Source: Lonicera japonica (taxonomy: Eukaryota; Streptophyta; Magnoliopsida; Dipsacales; Caprifoliaceae). From it: 64,000 bases of DNA. Each line of letters starts with the position of its first letter. Position 1 is the first letter of the stretch. The DNA lies in assembly GCA_021464415.1 (NCBI GenBank), contig CM038470.1:6584394-6648393 (forward strand), written 5' to 3'. The notes under the pieces were generated by a model. The model was not told where the DNA came from. It was given only the letters and a program-made list of their open reading frames with translations, and made no database searches. The translations under genes and the position numbers were made by a program. Positions 12,655 through 24,754 of the stretch are shown one piece after another.

Positions 12655-12693
12655 CACGTGTACATTTAATTGATGTTGTACGGTTAGCACGTG
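12655..12693. promoter_or_regulatory. Two G-boxes downstream of the ARM gene
   Basis: CACGTG occurs at 12655-12660 and 12688-12693, with a related CCACGTAGG at about 12600. They lie 130-170 bp after the stop codon. Whether they act on the ARM gene or on an unseen transcript is unknown. Confidence 0.35.
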
Positions 12694-12699
12694 GATTAA

Positions 12700-15600
12700 C
12701 TGTTTTATTGATGACTGCTTTCCATGTGGAAGGACATTCGTGCCCTTTGCTTAGTAAACTAGGAATCAACCGAATGGGTATTTGAAAAGCCCGTTAATTC
12801 GCACGAAAGTTACTCATCCATTTGATGTTAGGAAATAAAGTCAAAGAAGTGGTTGAATTTATAACAAACACCACATTTGATGTCTAAAATTGCTCCTTTT
12901 ACATGAGGGATAAGTTGCGGATAAAACTTTTGGACATAAGATGTTAGGTAAAATACTTGACATTCTAGTTAGGCTAGGATCATACACTAACTATTTTGCT
13001 TGTCATCAGCATCGCACGCACTGGAAACACAATTTAACTCATGTAACACCATTGGTTTTGACCCAAAATGATCATTAAAATTTGTAGTTCTAAGTCAATT
13101 GAACTTATAACATTTAAGTAGAGGAGACTGAGGACCATCCCATCCCGTTACACTACTAATGTCTGATACATAGATAGATAGATCGTTTACATTACTGAAA
13201 AATTAGAAAGTGCCGCTCAAGAATAACCTTGTTGCCTGTGGTGTACCGTACCGGCTCAATCCTTGTGGACAATGTTATTGTACAAGGCCGTAGACCTTTT
13301 TATTGCTCCGAGCAACTACCTCTTTTACTTGGTGCAAGTATGCGGTCCCTTGGTACTTATAACTATCGTCCAATTCAAAATTTTGTAGTTTCCATAAAAA
13401 ATTTGTTTAGTAGATCCCAAAAATATACTATAGACCGACAGGCCATGTTTCTATTAATATATATATATATATAGTACTATAAATTGCTGTCAATCCTAAC
13501 TCTCTTTGATACGGATAGCTAGATGGCTTTGTAGCTCATGAACTTAATGCATGTCTTCTTGGTTGGTATATAACATTGATAGAGTGATTGACTAGATATA
13601 ATGCGACTTTTACTCATACTTTTTCATTTTATTTTTATCTTGTAATTAATGTTGTTCAGTTCTTTTCTTTTTTCGTTGCAGGATTTCGTTTGGATTTTTC
13701 TAACTGTCTGAAGGGGAATCAACTTTTCCTGGAGAAGCAACAAACTGAAAAACAAAACACAAATGGTATACCACGGACTTATGTTTATACTACTATATTA
13801 TGATCCATCATTTTAAAAAGCTAAAAAATTTATTATATCAACTAAAAAGTTATATGACAAACGGCATGGATGCGGGTTTTAGGGAGTATCCTTGTTTTTC
13901 TTCTTTATTTTTAATAGTAAATTGTTTGGAATTGTGAAGGTGTAAGAGAGGATGATGGTTGTATCCTCTTTTTCCTATTTTATTTATTTATTTTTCATTT
14001 TTGTTTGATAATTAATGTACATCCATCAAAGGCAACTCGCCTGCTTCTTCTTTTTTTGTTTTTTTTTTGTTTGTAATGTTCAACCTCTAGTTGGAGAGAG
14101 TGTTAACAGTGTTTCATGTGCTTTTTTTAATTGCACTTGATCTTCATGTTGTGGTTAGGTTATATGAATACATATACACGTCTAATTGTCTATGAATCTT
14201 GCCTTGAAAAAATTGTCCATGATTCTTTATGTATGTTTAATTTGTTTAGTTCAGTTTGATAATTTGGATCTCTTTGAGATTGAATGTTCTGAATGAGGGT
14301 AGTAGTACTTGCATCCACAAGAAGCTAGCTGTAGGAGTTAATTTTTAGGTGGTGAGCTGTTCTTTTCTTTCTTTTTTTGCAAGTAGGTCATGGGAATTGA
14401 TACCAATGATGGTAAAAAAGTGTGAATACTCAGACTAGGCCCTTTTGTAAGATTTTGGTGGTGGTGGTGGGGTGGGCCCTTCTTTATTCAAGGTCTTGGA
14501 TAATATTTTAAACCAGCTGTACTAAGCGATCGAGCTTACCAGTATTTTAGAACCAGTAATAATATGCCACTTACATGGGACTTACTTTTCATGTATTTGG
14601 TGGCATCCAACTGGAGCTTTCTAATTACTCAGGTTCCTCCTTAAAATGGCTAAATATATTAAAAATCTTCTCATTACACTACCCATATATTCTGGGTTTT
14701 AGGTGCTTTACCACCGGTACGAGTATACTCCAAACAGAGCCTAGTGGATTTTTATTATCATTGACCTGAGTGTACCGTGTGGGCATGAAAATTCACCGGA
14801 GCTTGAGGTCACATGTGGTGGGAGTGGGACCCATAATCTGCAAAAAAGAGAGAAGAAATACGAGGGGAGAGGAGGAAGCAAAGAGGATGGGGGTGTGTAG
14901 TGAAGAAAGGGGACCTATGCTTAATTAGGCTGTAAAAGTAGGAGAGAAGGGTCCAGGAGGAGTGGTTTTACAGGGACATCACATGGGAAAAGATGTGGAA
15001 TGGGCTTTTTAATTACTACGCACAGAGAGAGAGAGAGAGTCAGATTTAACCGTATTGTATAAATATTGTAATGGTGGGTCAATAGTAGTCTGTTGCAAGC
15101 AGTTCTTAAGTGGTGGTGATATTTATTCACCTCTTCTTGTGTGGTCCATTGTATGTCTGGCTCCTTCACAATACTACTCTGCCTCCCCCACCTCTTTCTA
15201 CTTTTATGGTCAGATATATCTTGTGATATATATATATTTGTGTGTGTGTGTGTGTACAACCCCAAGCTGTAAAGCTTCACCCCTCATGATTCCTCACTTT
15301 GTAATCCACCCCTCCCGCGTAAACTTCACACTTACATTTACAATCTCATTCAATACTTTTTTTTTTGAAGCTTCATTTTAACTACTTCTTTTCCAAAAAC
15401 ATCCCCTGTCCCAAGGATATATGAAAAACAATATGTATGTATATTATTTTCTATATATATATATATATATTCTTCGACCTTTTTTTCAAAATAATTTATC
15501 TAAAATGCATAATCGGACACGTCATACTCTTATGAATGAATGCATGTCTGAGACAAGTCCCATTTGCTCCTTTTGCCTCCAAGAAAAACGTTACCATTTG

Positions 15601-17890
15601 CTTTTGTGTCACTTGTTTATTGAGCAGAGTATTACTTGGACACAACTTTTAGTCTAATGTGGTACATATGTATTGTCTAACATGCGGAACCTTCGTAAAT
15701 ATATAAATTAATACACTCTTCCTGATCATTGGATTACATAATTTGAAAAAATAAGTTGTTCAACACAACATTACTTGTAATAAGTTTTGCCCCTCTGTCT
15801 CTTCTTTAGTATAGGGGATGCGCAACTTGTCCTCCATTGCCATTCTATATTGTTGATCTTATCTTCTACTTGACGGTCACATCAATAATTCCCCCATCTT
15901 AAAACCAATATATATATAAATAAATATATTGAAACTAAGGAATAGATTCTTCAATAGCAAATTATTAGTACATTAGCCTCAGCGCTCCATTCAATAAATA
16001 TATCTCCATATGCGTCTCCTTTTGAAAAAAGATTGATACTGGTTCTTCATCACATGCACAGCATATTCTTACATTCTTTAAAGACTGCTTCTATTTATAG
16101 CTCCTTCAAAACCTAAGCAGTTCCACTTTATATTTAGAATCACTCTTCTTAAAATATGTAAGTTCTATTTACATTTGAAGGAAACGTCTTTTTTTTATGA
16201 TCCAACAGCACCCATGCTCCACTTTCTCCTTTTTATAACAAAAACGACTAGATCTTCTATGATTGACAATTACAACTTATAAGGATGTCTAGAAAATGAT
16301 TTTTTTTTATTCTTTTATTTTACCTTTATTATCTTAAAACTCAAAATAGTGTCGATTAGAAAGAAGAAAAAAACTCGAAATAAGTGAACATTGTCATGTG
16401 TTACTTTTTAATTTTGCCAGACATTTTCAGCTACCTTCTTGTACAACTATCTTATTTATACAACCTGATGTATCTATCCAACAAGAAAGAACACAATGCT
16501 GACATGTTCATTTGAGCGCTGATAAAAAGTTTTGAGCTTTTTTTGAATTATTTAGAATAAATATTCAACTTAAAATACAAAACTCTCTGATCTTTTTGCA
16601 GCGAAAAATTATCAATTAATTAAATTGAAAGCAAATTTTATTAGCTTTGTATACCAAGTTTTGATTCTTTGTTAATTATATTAAAACATATTGTGAACTT
16701 AGATAGCCATTCATATTCCTGCCGATTATATGGACCTACATATATAGGACTCACATGCAATACAAAATCATTGAATATAGACCAAAAGAAATACACATCC
16801 ACTCCAATTAATTGGTTTTCAAGTCAAATTTAAGGCTATTGGACTCCAATTCATACCTCTTAGTGGAACTGTTACCATGTGACTATGATAGGACCAATTT
16901 TATTTTTTTTTAATTATTATTATATGCTTTTCAAGAAAGAGATTTAAAGTGCTTTTTTTTGGGGAAGGAAAAGCCTCGTTTGTCTATAGACTTTCACTCT
17001 CTTTATTACTTTTTAACACTTCTTTTTTTCTCAAAAGTTGGGGAGAAGTCAATAAACCTAAGATGGTGCAATTCAACCCATAAGCTTTTTTTGGCTTTTG
17101 GGGGAATACTATTCTTCTCTTTCACAACCAAACCATTTTCATACGAATAGTGGGATGGTTCAAAAGCTCACAAGTGAAATAGCAGAAATAAATATAATAC
17201 CGGACCAATTTTATTTTTACATTTTTTGTCATTGAAATTAAAGTCATCCGTTTATTAAATGAGTATTAGCCAGGTCAATGGATCGATTCATATTAGTTTT
17301 GAGTTGTGTCTTAACGAATTTGTGTAAATTATTTCACCACCCGAACATGATCCGATAAGTTAACGGGTGATTTTTTCGTATTTGTATACGATTTAGTTTG
17401 TTATTGTGTGATACAACATGACAAGATATTACCTTTAATGAGATAATTTTTTTTTATATATTTTTCCACTAGAATAAATGAGTAAATAACTAAAATTATT
17501 AAAAAGTATGAATAAACATCTATAGATACTAAAATACGTACAAATCCTTTGTTAATTTAATACACATTAGTTTTCTTAAAAAGAAAAATTAAAAACCTAG
17601 CAGGTCTAATGAGTGACCTAAATTTGTTTAGGGTAAACTCGTAACTAATTCGTTATCATCTCGTGTTAAATGTGAACTCGATAACTATATAAATTTGTTA
17701 AGAGTTTACCCAATAACTTATAATTTTGTTTCAATTTTTGTTGTATTATTGTATAACGTGTAATTCTAACAAATATACTAATATAGATGTCAGCGCAATT
17801 AAAATACGTTTGAAACTAAGAATCACTATTAAAGTGTTATTAAGAGTATGTGATACGAGTGTCATGCAAGCCAAGCGTACTTTAACGATT
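12700..17890. other. Long intergenic region without a supported gene
   Basis: I saw no frame with family resemblance or sensible codon pattern. Simple repeats occur: (AT)n near 13458 and 15455, (GT)n at about 15239-15255, (GA)n at about 15026-15040, and a GGT-rich stretch at 14457-14475. A CT-rich, TATA-bearing stretch at 15150-15400 could be part of a non-coding transcript, but nothing confirms that. Confidence 0.45.
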
Positions 17891-17894
17891 TCTA

Positions 17895-18770
17895 AAAGTT
17901 GGGTAAAAAGTCTTGTCACACAATATTTTTCACCAAAAATTAAAGGAATAATATTTTTTTTGAAGGAATGGCCTATTTTTAGTTGGCAATTAGGGTAAGA
18001 AACCAATTTACTTTTTGTATTTTAATTTTGCAATGAGCATATTTATAGACTAATTTTGTGCAAAGACAAATTTACAGTCTTTTTTTCCACTGCAATATTA
18101 AATTTGCAGTAAACATATTTATAGACTAAATTTGTGAAAAGACGAGTTTGCAATCCTTTTTTTCCACTGCAATATTAACTTTGCAGTGAGCATATTTATA
18201 GACTAAATTTGTACAATGACAAATTTGCAGTCCTTTTTTCACTGCAATATTAACTTTGCGACGAGCATGTTTATAAGCTAATTATGTACAAAGACAAGTT
18301 TGCAATCATTTTTTTCATTACAATATTAACTTTGCAGTGGGCATATTTATAAACTAATTTTGTGCGAAGATCCACCATAATATTAATTTTGCAGTGAGCA
18401 TATTTATAAACTAATTATGTGTAAAGATAAGTTTACATTCTTTTTTCATTACAATATGAACTTTGCAGTGAACATATTTTATACACTAATTTTGTGCAAA
18501 TACAATTTTGCAATCCTTTTTAAAAAATTAAATACTAGAAGGGTATTGTTGTCTATTTTCACCAAAATATATTAGTATTATTTATGTAGTTTTAGGCTCC
18601 AATGTGTCCTTTAGACTTATTTTAAAAAGAAAATTTAGGACACATGACATCTCCGGGATGAAGTTAAAAGTAGGCCCTTGATGTGAAACAAATTTATTCC
18701 TTGATTTTTATGCAAAAATCTTTTTTAACTAAGCCCTTTTTTTCTAATTGCCCGCCCTAACTATTTAGGG
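17895..18770. mobile_element. Non-coding repeat element, copy B (inverted relative to copy A)
   Basis: The right end, read in reverse, is GGGCAATTAGAAAAAAAGGG followed by CTTAG, matching the left end of the element at 1943. The left end, read in reverse, contains AAAATAGGCCATTC and AATTTTTGGTGAAAA, matching the right end of that element. The interior is a tandem array. No ORF has support. The orientation is opposite to copy A. Confidence 0.5.
18017..18520. repeat. Tandem array, unit about 70-75 bp
   Basis: Seven imperfect units run from the segment GCATATTTATAGACTAA through GTGCAAAGACAAATTTGCA to CACTGCAATATTAACTTTGC. The last motif is nearly identical to the core of the array at 2.1 kb (one base changed), linking the two arrays. 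Confidence 0.8.
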
Positions 18771-18779
18771 TTACATATT

Positions 18780-19040
18780 ATTAGTATATTAGATAGATAT
18801 CTTACTCAAAATAAAATAACAGAGGAAAAGAAATGTTATTACTAAAATTAGTTATGTTTCATTTTCATTTAAACTATTTTACATAGAAAAATAAATGAAT
18901 TTCTTAGAATTATTTTTCCCACTTTAAAAAAAATCTTTCCGTGAATCTAGTTTTTGAATTCTTTGAAAAAGCAAAAAAGTTAACATATATTGCACCATGA
19001 AAATTAGAATTAACAAAGTGACAAACAATTATAAAGTAAA
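18780..19040. other. Short AT-rich intergenic segment
   Basis: AT-rich sequence leading to the LTR-like block; no gene or repeat boundary seen. Confidence 0.4.
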
Positions 19041-19047
19041 TGGTATA

Positions 19048-19810
19048 TGTGCGAGGTGAAAGTTGTACGTGGGCTTTTGGCCAAGGCTCATCTTGAATTT
19101 TGTATTGTGATCGTCCTATAATCAAATTAAGCTCTTAGGCTCATCTTTATTATAGACGAAAAATTGCCAAGTCAAGCAAGATATTTTGTATATTAACAAT
19201 TTATTGACTACCATAGTTAGCCAACCAATTTTTATTATAAACTTAGGGAAGACTTATCAATCCAAGTCAACCAACGAAGAGAAGATAGTTAAGGTGGAGG
19301 ATAAGTGATAAAAAATAATCACTTATACAAGTGTGAACAGAGTTAGTGATAATTGTTATCTTGAAGTAGTGCCTAAATTTACCCTTTATAGTATCTTGCA
19401 TATCTCATAAGCCCTAATTTAACCCTATCTTTTACATATAAATAGAAAGATAAACTCACAACTAGAATACACTGAATTCAATACTCTCTAGTCTCTACAC
19501 TCACTCCCACACATTCTTCTTCTCCTTTTCCCCCAAGCAAAAAATGCTAGTTCACTATTGTATTATTCCTTTTAAACATTCAAGCTAATATAATCATCAC
19601 ACAGACAAAGGAAGATGTACTGTCAGATTGAGAATCAAAGCTACTGAAGGAATCTTTCTCAAAACAAGTACGGTCTTCTCTCTATTCTTATTTGTTGTTC
19701 TTAAGTTGGTTAACACAATTCATCTTCTTCATTCACAATTTATGGTTGTCAAACAATTAAACTGAGTTGATTCTCTTTAAATTAGATTTGGTTAGTTTTT
19801 AGCACCAACA
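19048..19810 (+). mobile_element. Possible solo LTR, copia-like
   Basis: The block runs from TGTGCGAGG to CACCAACA (TG...CA), with GTATA on both sides (19043-19047 and 19811-19815). Inside lie a TATA-like TACATATAAATAGAAAG (about 19434), then an AC/CT-rich transcript-start region at 19480-19540, an arrangement common in LTRs. No primer-binding site follows, so it would be a solo LTR. The start is weakly supported because terminal inverted repeats are poor. It could instead be a host promoter and 5' leader. Confidence 0.35.
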
Positions 19811-20493
19811 GTATAATTATGGATTATATTGATAAAGTTACAATTGCCTTAGCGATAAGTGTAGTTATCTTAAATCCTTAAAATATTTATACAAAAGAAA
19901 AATTAATCAAGATTTTTTTTTCAAGGTTTAGAAAAATTACGTATTGCAAAATAATAAAACTAACCCTTTTTTTGACTTGTAGGCCCACAAATATATAGTA
20001 TTGAATTTCTTAAACTAACTTTGAAACTTTCTCCACTAATTAAGGACCCAAACACAACTAGGCTAGTGTGTATTTAACATGATCAGCAGGAACCATGTGG
20101 TGCCATCTTCTTCTGTTGACAGATGTTTAAGTTCAGATCCATGAAATATAGGAAGTGTGGCTGAGATTCACCTACCGAGAAGTTAACAAGATTGCAAATC
20201 TACTATATATGAAAAGACTATACCTATATGTATAAGCACTTTTGGGATCCTTCTGATTTTCTATGTGATACTTTGTTAAATGATGTGTGCGGTAAAGCGG
20301 AGAATCGCACCTTAGGGGGATTTGTTTGTAATACCCTACTAAAATTAAATGAAGTTAGTTTCTCTGTTTGTGAAAAAAAAATTTAAAAAAATAACTAGGC
20401 TAAGTGCCAAGTAATTATTGGTGTTCCCAAGTCAGGATTTTGTGCTTCATTTAATAATATATTAACATATAGTTGCAGCAAACCAAATTTAAC

Positions 20494-20912
20494 AGTCCGT
20501 TTGGATTGAAAGGAGGGAGTGGAAAGGAAAGGATTCGTCATGAAGGAAAGGAAAGGAAATGAATGGAATGGAATGTAATGAGTTTAATTTTATTATTGTT
20601 TGGATAGCTACTGAGGGAAAGGAAGGAAATACAAATAACTCCGTTTGAATAAAAAGAAGGAAATGAAGGAAAGGAAGAAAAAGATTGTAATTTATTAAAA
20701 AAGTAAGTTATTTATTAAAAATATTTTCTTTCCTTCCCAATCCTTCCAATATTAAAAGGAAAGAAAGTAAGGGATTGGAGAGGAATAACACTACCTCCCA
20801 CTCCTTCTATTTCCATTCCATTCTCTTTAAATGTTTTATCCAAATAAAGAAAATGCAATTCCTCCTCCTCTTTTCCTTTTCCTTCCTTCTCATTCTTTCC
20901 ATCCATACGAAC
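20494..20912. mobile_element. MITE-like element
   Basis: The left end reads AGTCCGTTTGGATTGAAAG; the right end, read in reverse, reads GGTTCGTATGGATGGAAAG. The two form imperfect terminal inverted repeats around an interior rich in GGAAAGGAAA motifs and their complement, which makes the element foldable. The target duplication is unclear. Ends with GTTTGG are common in hAT and PIF/Harbinger MITEs. Confidence 0.5.
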
Positions 20913-20919
20913 CGTAAAT

Positions 20920-22010
20920 AAATAAATTGGTGTTAATCAACAGTTGGACCAAACCAAACAAGGGGACAATGCTTGCTATCTCAGTCCTTTTGGCATCATA
21001 CCAAAGTTCGGGTCATTTAAGGAAGGCCCAACAATTTAACGTGTGAAATGTATGAGAACAAACTAAACACTAACTAGACTGAAGTATAAGGCATTGGGCC
21101 TTTTTATGTTGCTTTATTTCTCGTAGCATGAATGGAACATTGTATTCATTTGTAGTTTTTGCTCACTTCTGCTTCTCCTCCTTCTCCGGCAATTTCTCCT
21201 CCTCCTCCTTCTCTGGCGGAGTGGTTGTCGCCAACGGTGAGTCGGTGAAGGTTAGGTTAGGGTTAGGTTGCATTGATTATCAATAATTAATTATAATTAA
21301 AAGTGAGAATGAGAGTAGTACAAAGTAAAAAATGACTTATCAGACTAGGAGTAAGAGTGATAACAAGTAAAGTTAAGTGCGGAAGTAACACCACCCCAAA
21401 CAAAAACTTACTAAACTGAAGTATCTAGCATTGGGCCTTTTTATGTCACTGTATTTCTCATAAAACCTGAATGGAACATTATGTTCATTTGTAGTTTTGT
21501 TTTTTTTCTTCGAATGCTCCAAGAGGAGATGTATGAACACAAATAGGTTGTAAATTGTAACATATACGAAGTGATTTATCTTCAATCAAAGTTAGCGCCA
21601 TCCACACTAACAATGTATTCAAATTAAATTTATCGAAAGAAATGTTGTAAAATTATGGAATGATCTACTAGCTTCTTCTCACTATTTCATAAAATGAAAT
21701 GTAATCCTTGCATAGCGATATATGTAGCCACGGCAGTCGCACATTTATATTAACATTCGACCATCTTTTCTTGTTGCTTGTATTAACACAAAACCTCTAC
21801 CCATCTAGAGTACTCTTACAGCTTTAATTTATAATTTTGTATATTTTTTTTTATCTACCAACAAATTTGAAGACCAATAGCTAGCATAGTAATTGTAACT
21901 CTAAACGGTGACTATATTTATACTAACAGGTGTTCAACATGAAACTTCTTATACAAAAAGAATGCTACTTAAGGTAAACTCAAACGACAAAAACCAGGAA
22001 AATTACAGTT
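20920..22010. other. Intergenic region downstream of the ANTH gene
   Basis: No gene found. A sequence resembling AGTATAAGGCATTGGGCCTTTTTATG occurs in part twice (near 21080 and 21420), followed both times by GAATGGAACATT and CATTTGTAGTTTT. This is a direct repeat of about 110 bp around a GC-richer segment at 21170-21260. Confidence 0.45.
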
Positions 22011-22017
22011 ACACAAT

Positions 22018-24228
22018 CTAATTCATATGCTTTGCTATGATCTTGTTCTGTTGCTGCAACCACAACTGTTGTTCTTGCAACAAAATTTGTTGATTCATCG
22101 ACCCATTTAACAACTGCTCACTCCCAAATGCACCAAATGGGTCATTCTCGTTCTGCAAGCCAGATGTATGGTTCTGATTTTGAGCCGAGAAGGTCGGAGT
22201 GGCTTGAAATGTAGGTGCCGAAGAAAAGATGTCCGTGTTTGCTGGAAAAGTGGCTCCAAAATCTGTGGTGGTTGTCGTGGTTGTTGGCATAGCAGGTATT
22301 TCGGTTGTTTCTTGTAGAAACGGATTGTAATTCTGCGATGAAACTGGACTATGATTATACACATTATCTAGTGAAGGTACGTCGAAGTTGTTTGATGGTT
22401 GATTATATAGATTATCTAGTGAAGACGTGTCAAAGTTATTTGGTGGTTGATTGTAAAGACTATCTAATGAAGACGCCTCAAAGGTGTTTGACGCGCTGGG
22501 TGTTTGTTGGGTCCATTGGCTTGCGGTCTCTGCTAAAACGAGCTCCCAACCCATGGCCGAACTCGATTTGGCCTCTTCCTTTTTATTTTCTTGAACTGGC
22601 TGGGAGCTCGTGTTACCACTCAATGGGTCGAAGTTGTTAAAGAAATCCGGTGTTTGTTGGTTCCTTTGCATTGAAGAATCCATTAGCACGAGCTCCCAAC
22701 TTGTCTCTGAACTAGCTTTCACCGACTCCTGTTCTTTTTTATCTTGACCTTGGACCGGTTGAGAGCCCGTGCTAGCGGTTCCAAAGTCCAAGGTAGATTG
22801 GTGGTGCCATTCTGATGCCACCTCAGCTAGCACGAGCTCCCAACCCGAGGCCGAACTTACTTCTTTCTTATCTTGTTCTTCATTGGCAGGCCAATCGTCC
22901 AGCGATACTAGATCCACCATTGAATTCGACACAGGCAACGAGTGTGTTGAGCCAGTATCGCTCACTCTAAATGTATCATCTCTTTGTGATTTCTTCTCGA
23001 ACTGATCCGAGTAGTCCTCCAAATCTATTGATATATTATGCAAGTTTCTTCCACTTTCCGTAGCACTAATCAAATCCTCTAACGAAGTCGATTGCGAACC
23101 ATATTCAGTAACTCCTTCGGAGTATCTCCCAGTCGAACTCTCCGAATATGAATATTCCGAGCCATCATAAGTGAAGTCCCGGCCTGAGCTCAATCCCGCC
23201 GGCAATGCCAATGCCCTCGCCGGCGACCTAACTGGAAACGAAGATTGATCTTTCAAAAATTCCTGCAATGTCTCTATCAATTCTTCGGATATATTTTGAA
23301 CACTTGGATACTCGGAAGTTCTTCCAACACCAATGCTTTTGCACAAAGAATAAAAAGCACTCAATTCCTCAAATTGCTTCGAGGCCTTAACGCAAGTTTG
23401 AAAGGCAATAACACAAGAATGATACTGCAAATGAAAAAAGCTATCTAGAAGCAAAGCAAGTCCATCGGATATATCTTTGTACAAATCAAAACTCTCTTGA
23501 ACAACTGCATAGAGACAGATCTGGACTAAACGGTTCGTTTTGGCCGATCCTGTCGGTCTGGTTCCGATTGCTCGCTCGAGCAATCTCTGCCAGAACGAGA
23601 TCTTATCTAGAAGCATCGGGGGTTTCATATCACGGACCGGATCGGTCCCTCTCCTTCCAGTTCCTCTATTAGAAACAAAACTACCGTCTCGATCGCGATC
23701 TCGATCCTTGTTTGTGTATCTCCGTTGAAGTTTCCCGGTGAGAAAACAATCTAATCGCTCATCAAGATACAGAGCAAAGGTCCGAACATAGGCGGTGTAA
23801 TCCCAAGGACTAGAGTTCGAATCATCGCGAAAACTCGAGAGATTTAGAATCTTCGCACCTCGTTTCATCGCGTGGAGAACTTCGCGAGGAAAGTAGGGAT
23901 CTCCGTCCTGGAAGAGGCGAAGGACGAGCATTAGCGATTTTAGGGCTACGATCCAGTTCCGAGTGCGGGTGATTCGTTTTCCGATGGCTCTAGCACAAGT
24001 AGCGGCGTGGATTTTGTTGGAAGAGACGAGATAGAGGACCTCTTGTACGTAGCGCTCGTCGATTGGTACATCTTCGTGTGTGGTGGCTTTGAGAACTGCA
24101 ACTTCGAGATTAGCGGATGAATTGTTGTTGGAGACTTTGGCGAGGCTAATGCTGGTTTGATCCTTCACTGCTCCGATTGCCTTCCTCAACTTGCTCGGCA
24201 TTATTGATTGTAAATCTTTGTTTTGCAT
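22018..24228 (-). CDS. ANTH-domain clathrin assembly protein (AP180/CALM family)
   Basis: Intronless 736-codon frame for a plant AP180 N-terminal homology adaptor. Such proteins bind PI(4,5)P2 and clathrin and help form endocytic vesicles at the plasma membrane or trans-Golgi. The N-terminus has the family signature KLRKAIGAVKDQTSISLAKV (residues 12-31), a lysine-rich lipid-binding region. The ANTH domain covers about residues 12-310 (motifs TRNWIVALKSLMLVLRL, SSPWDYTAYVRTFALYLDER). A low-complexity DRDRDRDG linker interrupts it near residue 180. The disordered tail has clathrin/adaptor motifs: NPF (in YNPFLQE), DPF at 696, and three WELVL(A/M)(E/D) repeats with three (S)LDxxYNQ-like repeats. 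The first in-frame ATG is at 24228; the family start (MPSKLRK) is residue 10, at 24201, so either could be used. Closest types by memory are At2g25430/At4g32285 and At1g03050; I cannot place it further. Confidence 0.95.
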   Translation of the reverse strand: MQNKDLQSIMPSKLRKAIGAVKDQTSISLAKVSNNNSSANLEVAVLKATTHEDVPIDERYVQEVLYLVSSNKIHAATCARAIGKRITRTRNWIVALKSLMLVLRLFQDGDPYFPREVLHAMKRGAKILNLSSFRDDSNSSPWDYTAYVRTFALYLDERLDCFLTGKLQRRYTNKDRDRDRDGSFVSNRGTGRRGTDPVRDMKPPMLLDKISFWQRLLERAIGTRPTGSAKTNRLVQICLYAVVQESFDLYKDISDGLALLLDSFFHLQYHSCVIAFQTCVKASKQFEELSAFYSLCKSIGVGRTSEYPSVQNISEELIETLQEFLKDQSSFPVRSPARALALPAGLSSGRDFTYDGSEYSYSESSTGRYSEGVTEYGSQSTSLEDLISATESGRNLHNISIDLEDYSDQFEKKSQRDDTFRVSDTGSTHSLPVSNSMVDLVSLDDWPANEEQDKKEVSSASGWELVLAEVASEWHHQSTLDFGTASTGSQPVQGQDKKEQESVKASSETSWELVLMDSSMQRNQQTPDFFNNFDPLSGNTSSQPVQENKKEEAKSSSAMGWELVLAETASQWTQQTPSASNTFEASSLDSLYNQPPNNFDTSSLDNLYNQPSNNFDVPSLDNVYNHSPVSSQNYNPFLQETTEIPAMPTTTTTTTDFGATFPANTDIFSSAPTFQATPTFSAQNQNHTSGLQNENDPFGAFGSEQLLNGSMNQQILLQEQQLWLQQQNKIIAKHMN

Positions 24229-24230
24229 CG

Positions 24231-24745
24231 CAATTCGTTAAACGAGGTCCTCCTTTTTCATAATTTTTTGGAATTTGTTTGTTTTTCTATGAATTCAGGC
24301 CTTCGTTTTGTTGTAATGGAGTAGTAGTAGTAGTAGTATAAGAAAATGCGATGCAATGATTTCTTGAGATCGATTTGGATATGGTTTTGTTTGCATGGAG
24401 AGAGGGAGGGAGGGGTGTTTGGTTGAGAGGAAAATAAGAGGGAAAGTTTGTTACGTATGGTTTTTGGGTTCGTGTAAGAATGAGTGAGAAGATGGATGGG
24501 GAGTTAGTTACCTTGACTTTCTCGTGGCCTCATAGACGAGCCAAAGACTCGCGCCCTTTCTTTTACCCATTTTTATTGAATATAGGTGTGTGTGATTCAC
24601 GTACATGAGATTTTGGCGCGTATTGCTTTATAATTTTTTATATTTTTCAGATTGTTTAATAATTAAAATATGGTTGACAATTACTTTATTTGAGTTTCAC
24701 ATTGCCTCCGACACGTGATTTGATTGTTGTGACATTAATTTTGTA
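24231..24745. other. 5' region of the ANTH gene
   Basis: On the gene's strand this holds a leader with a CTA/TAC trinucleotide run (24319-24338) and a CT-rich tract (about 24397-24415), typical of plant 5' leaders. No clear TATA box was chosen. Confidence 0.4.
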
Positions 24746-24754
24746 CAAAAATAA

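Noticed and set aside
13229..13474. Frame with LPVVYRTGSILVDNVIVQGRRP
   Set aside because: The composition is protein-like for a short stretch but no family was recognised, no intron signals or neighbours support it, and it ends in an AT repeat.
20500..20520. TTTGGATTGAAAGGAG looks like the first part of miR159
   Set aside because: It is the terminal inverted repeat of a MITE-like element, the match breaks off after 16 bases, and the expected long miR159 precursor fold is absent.
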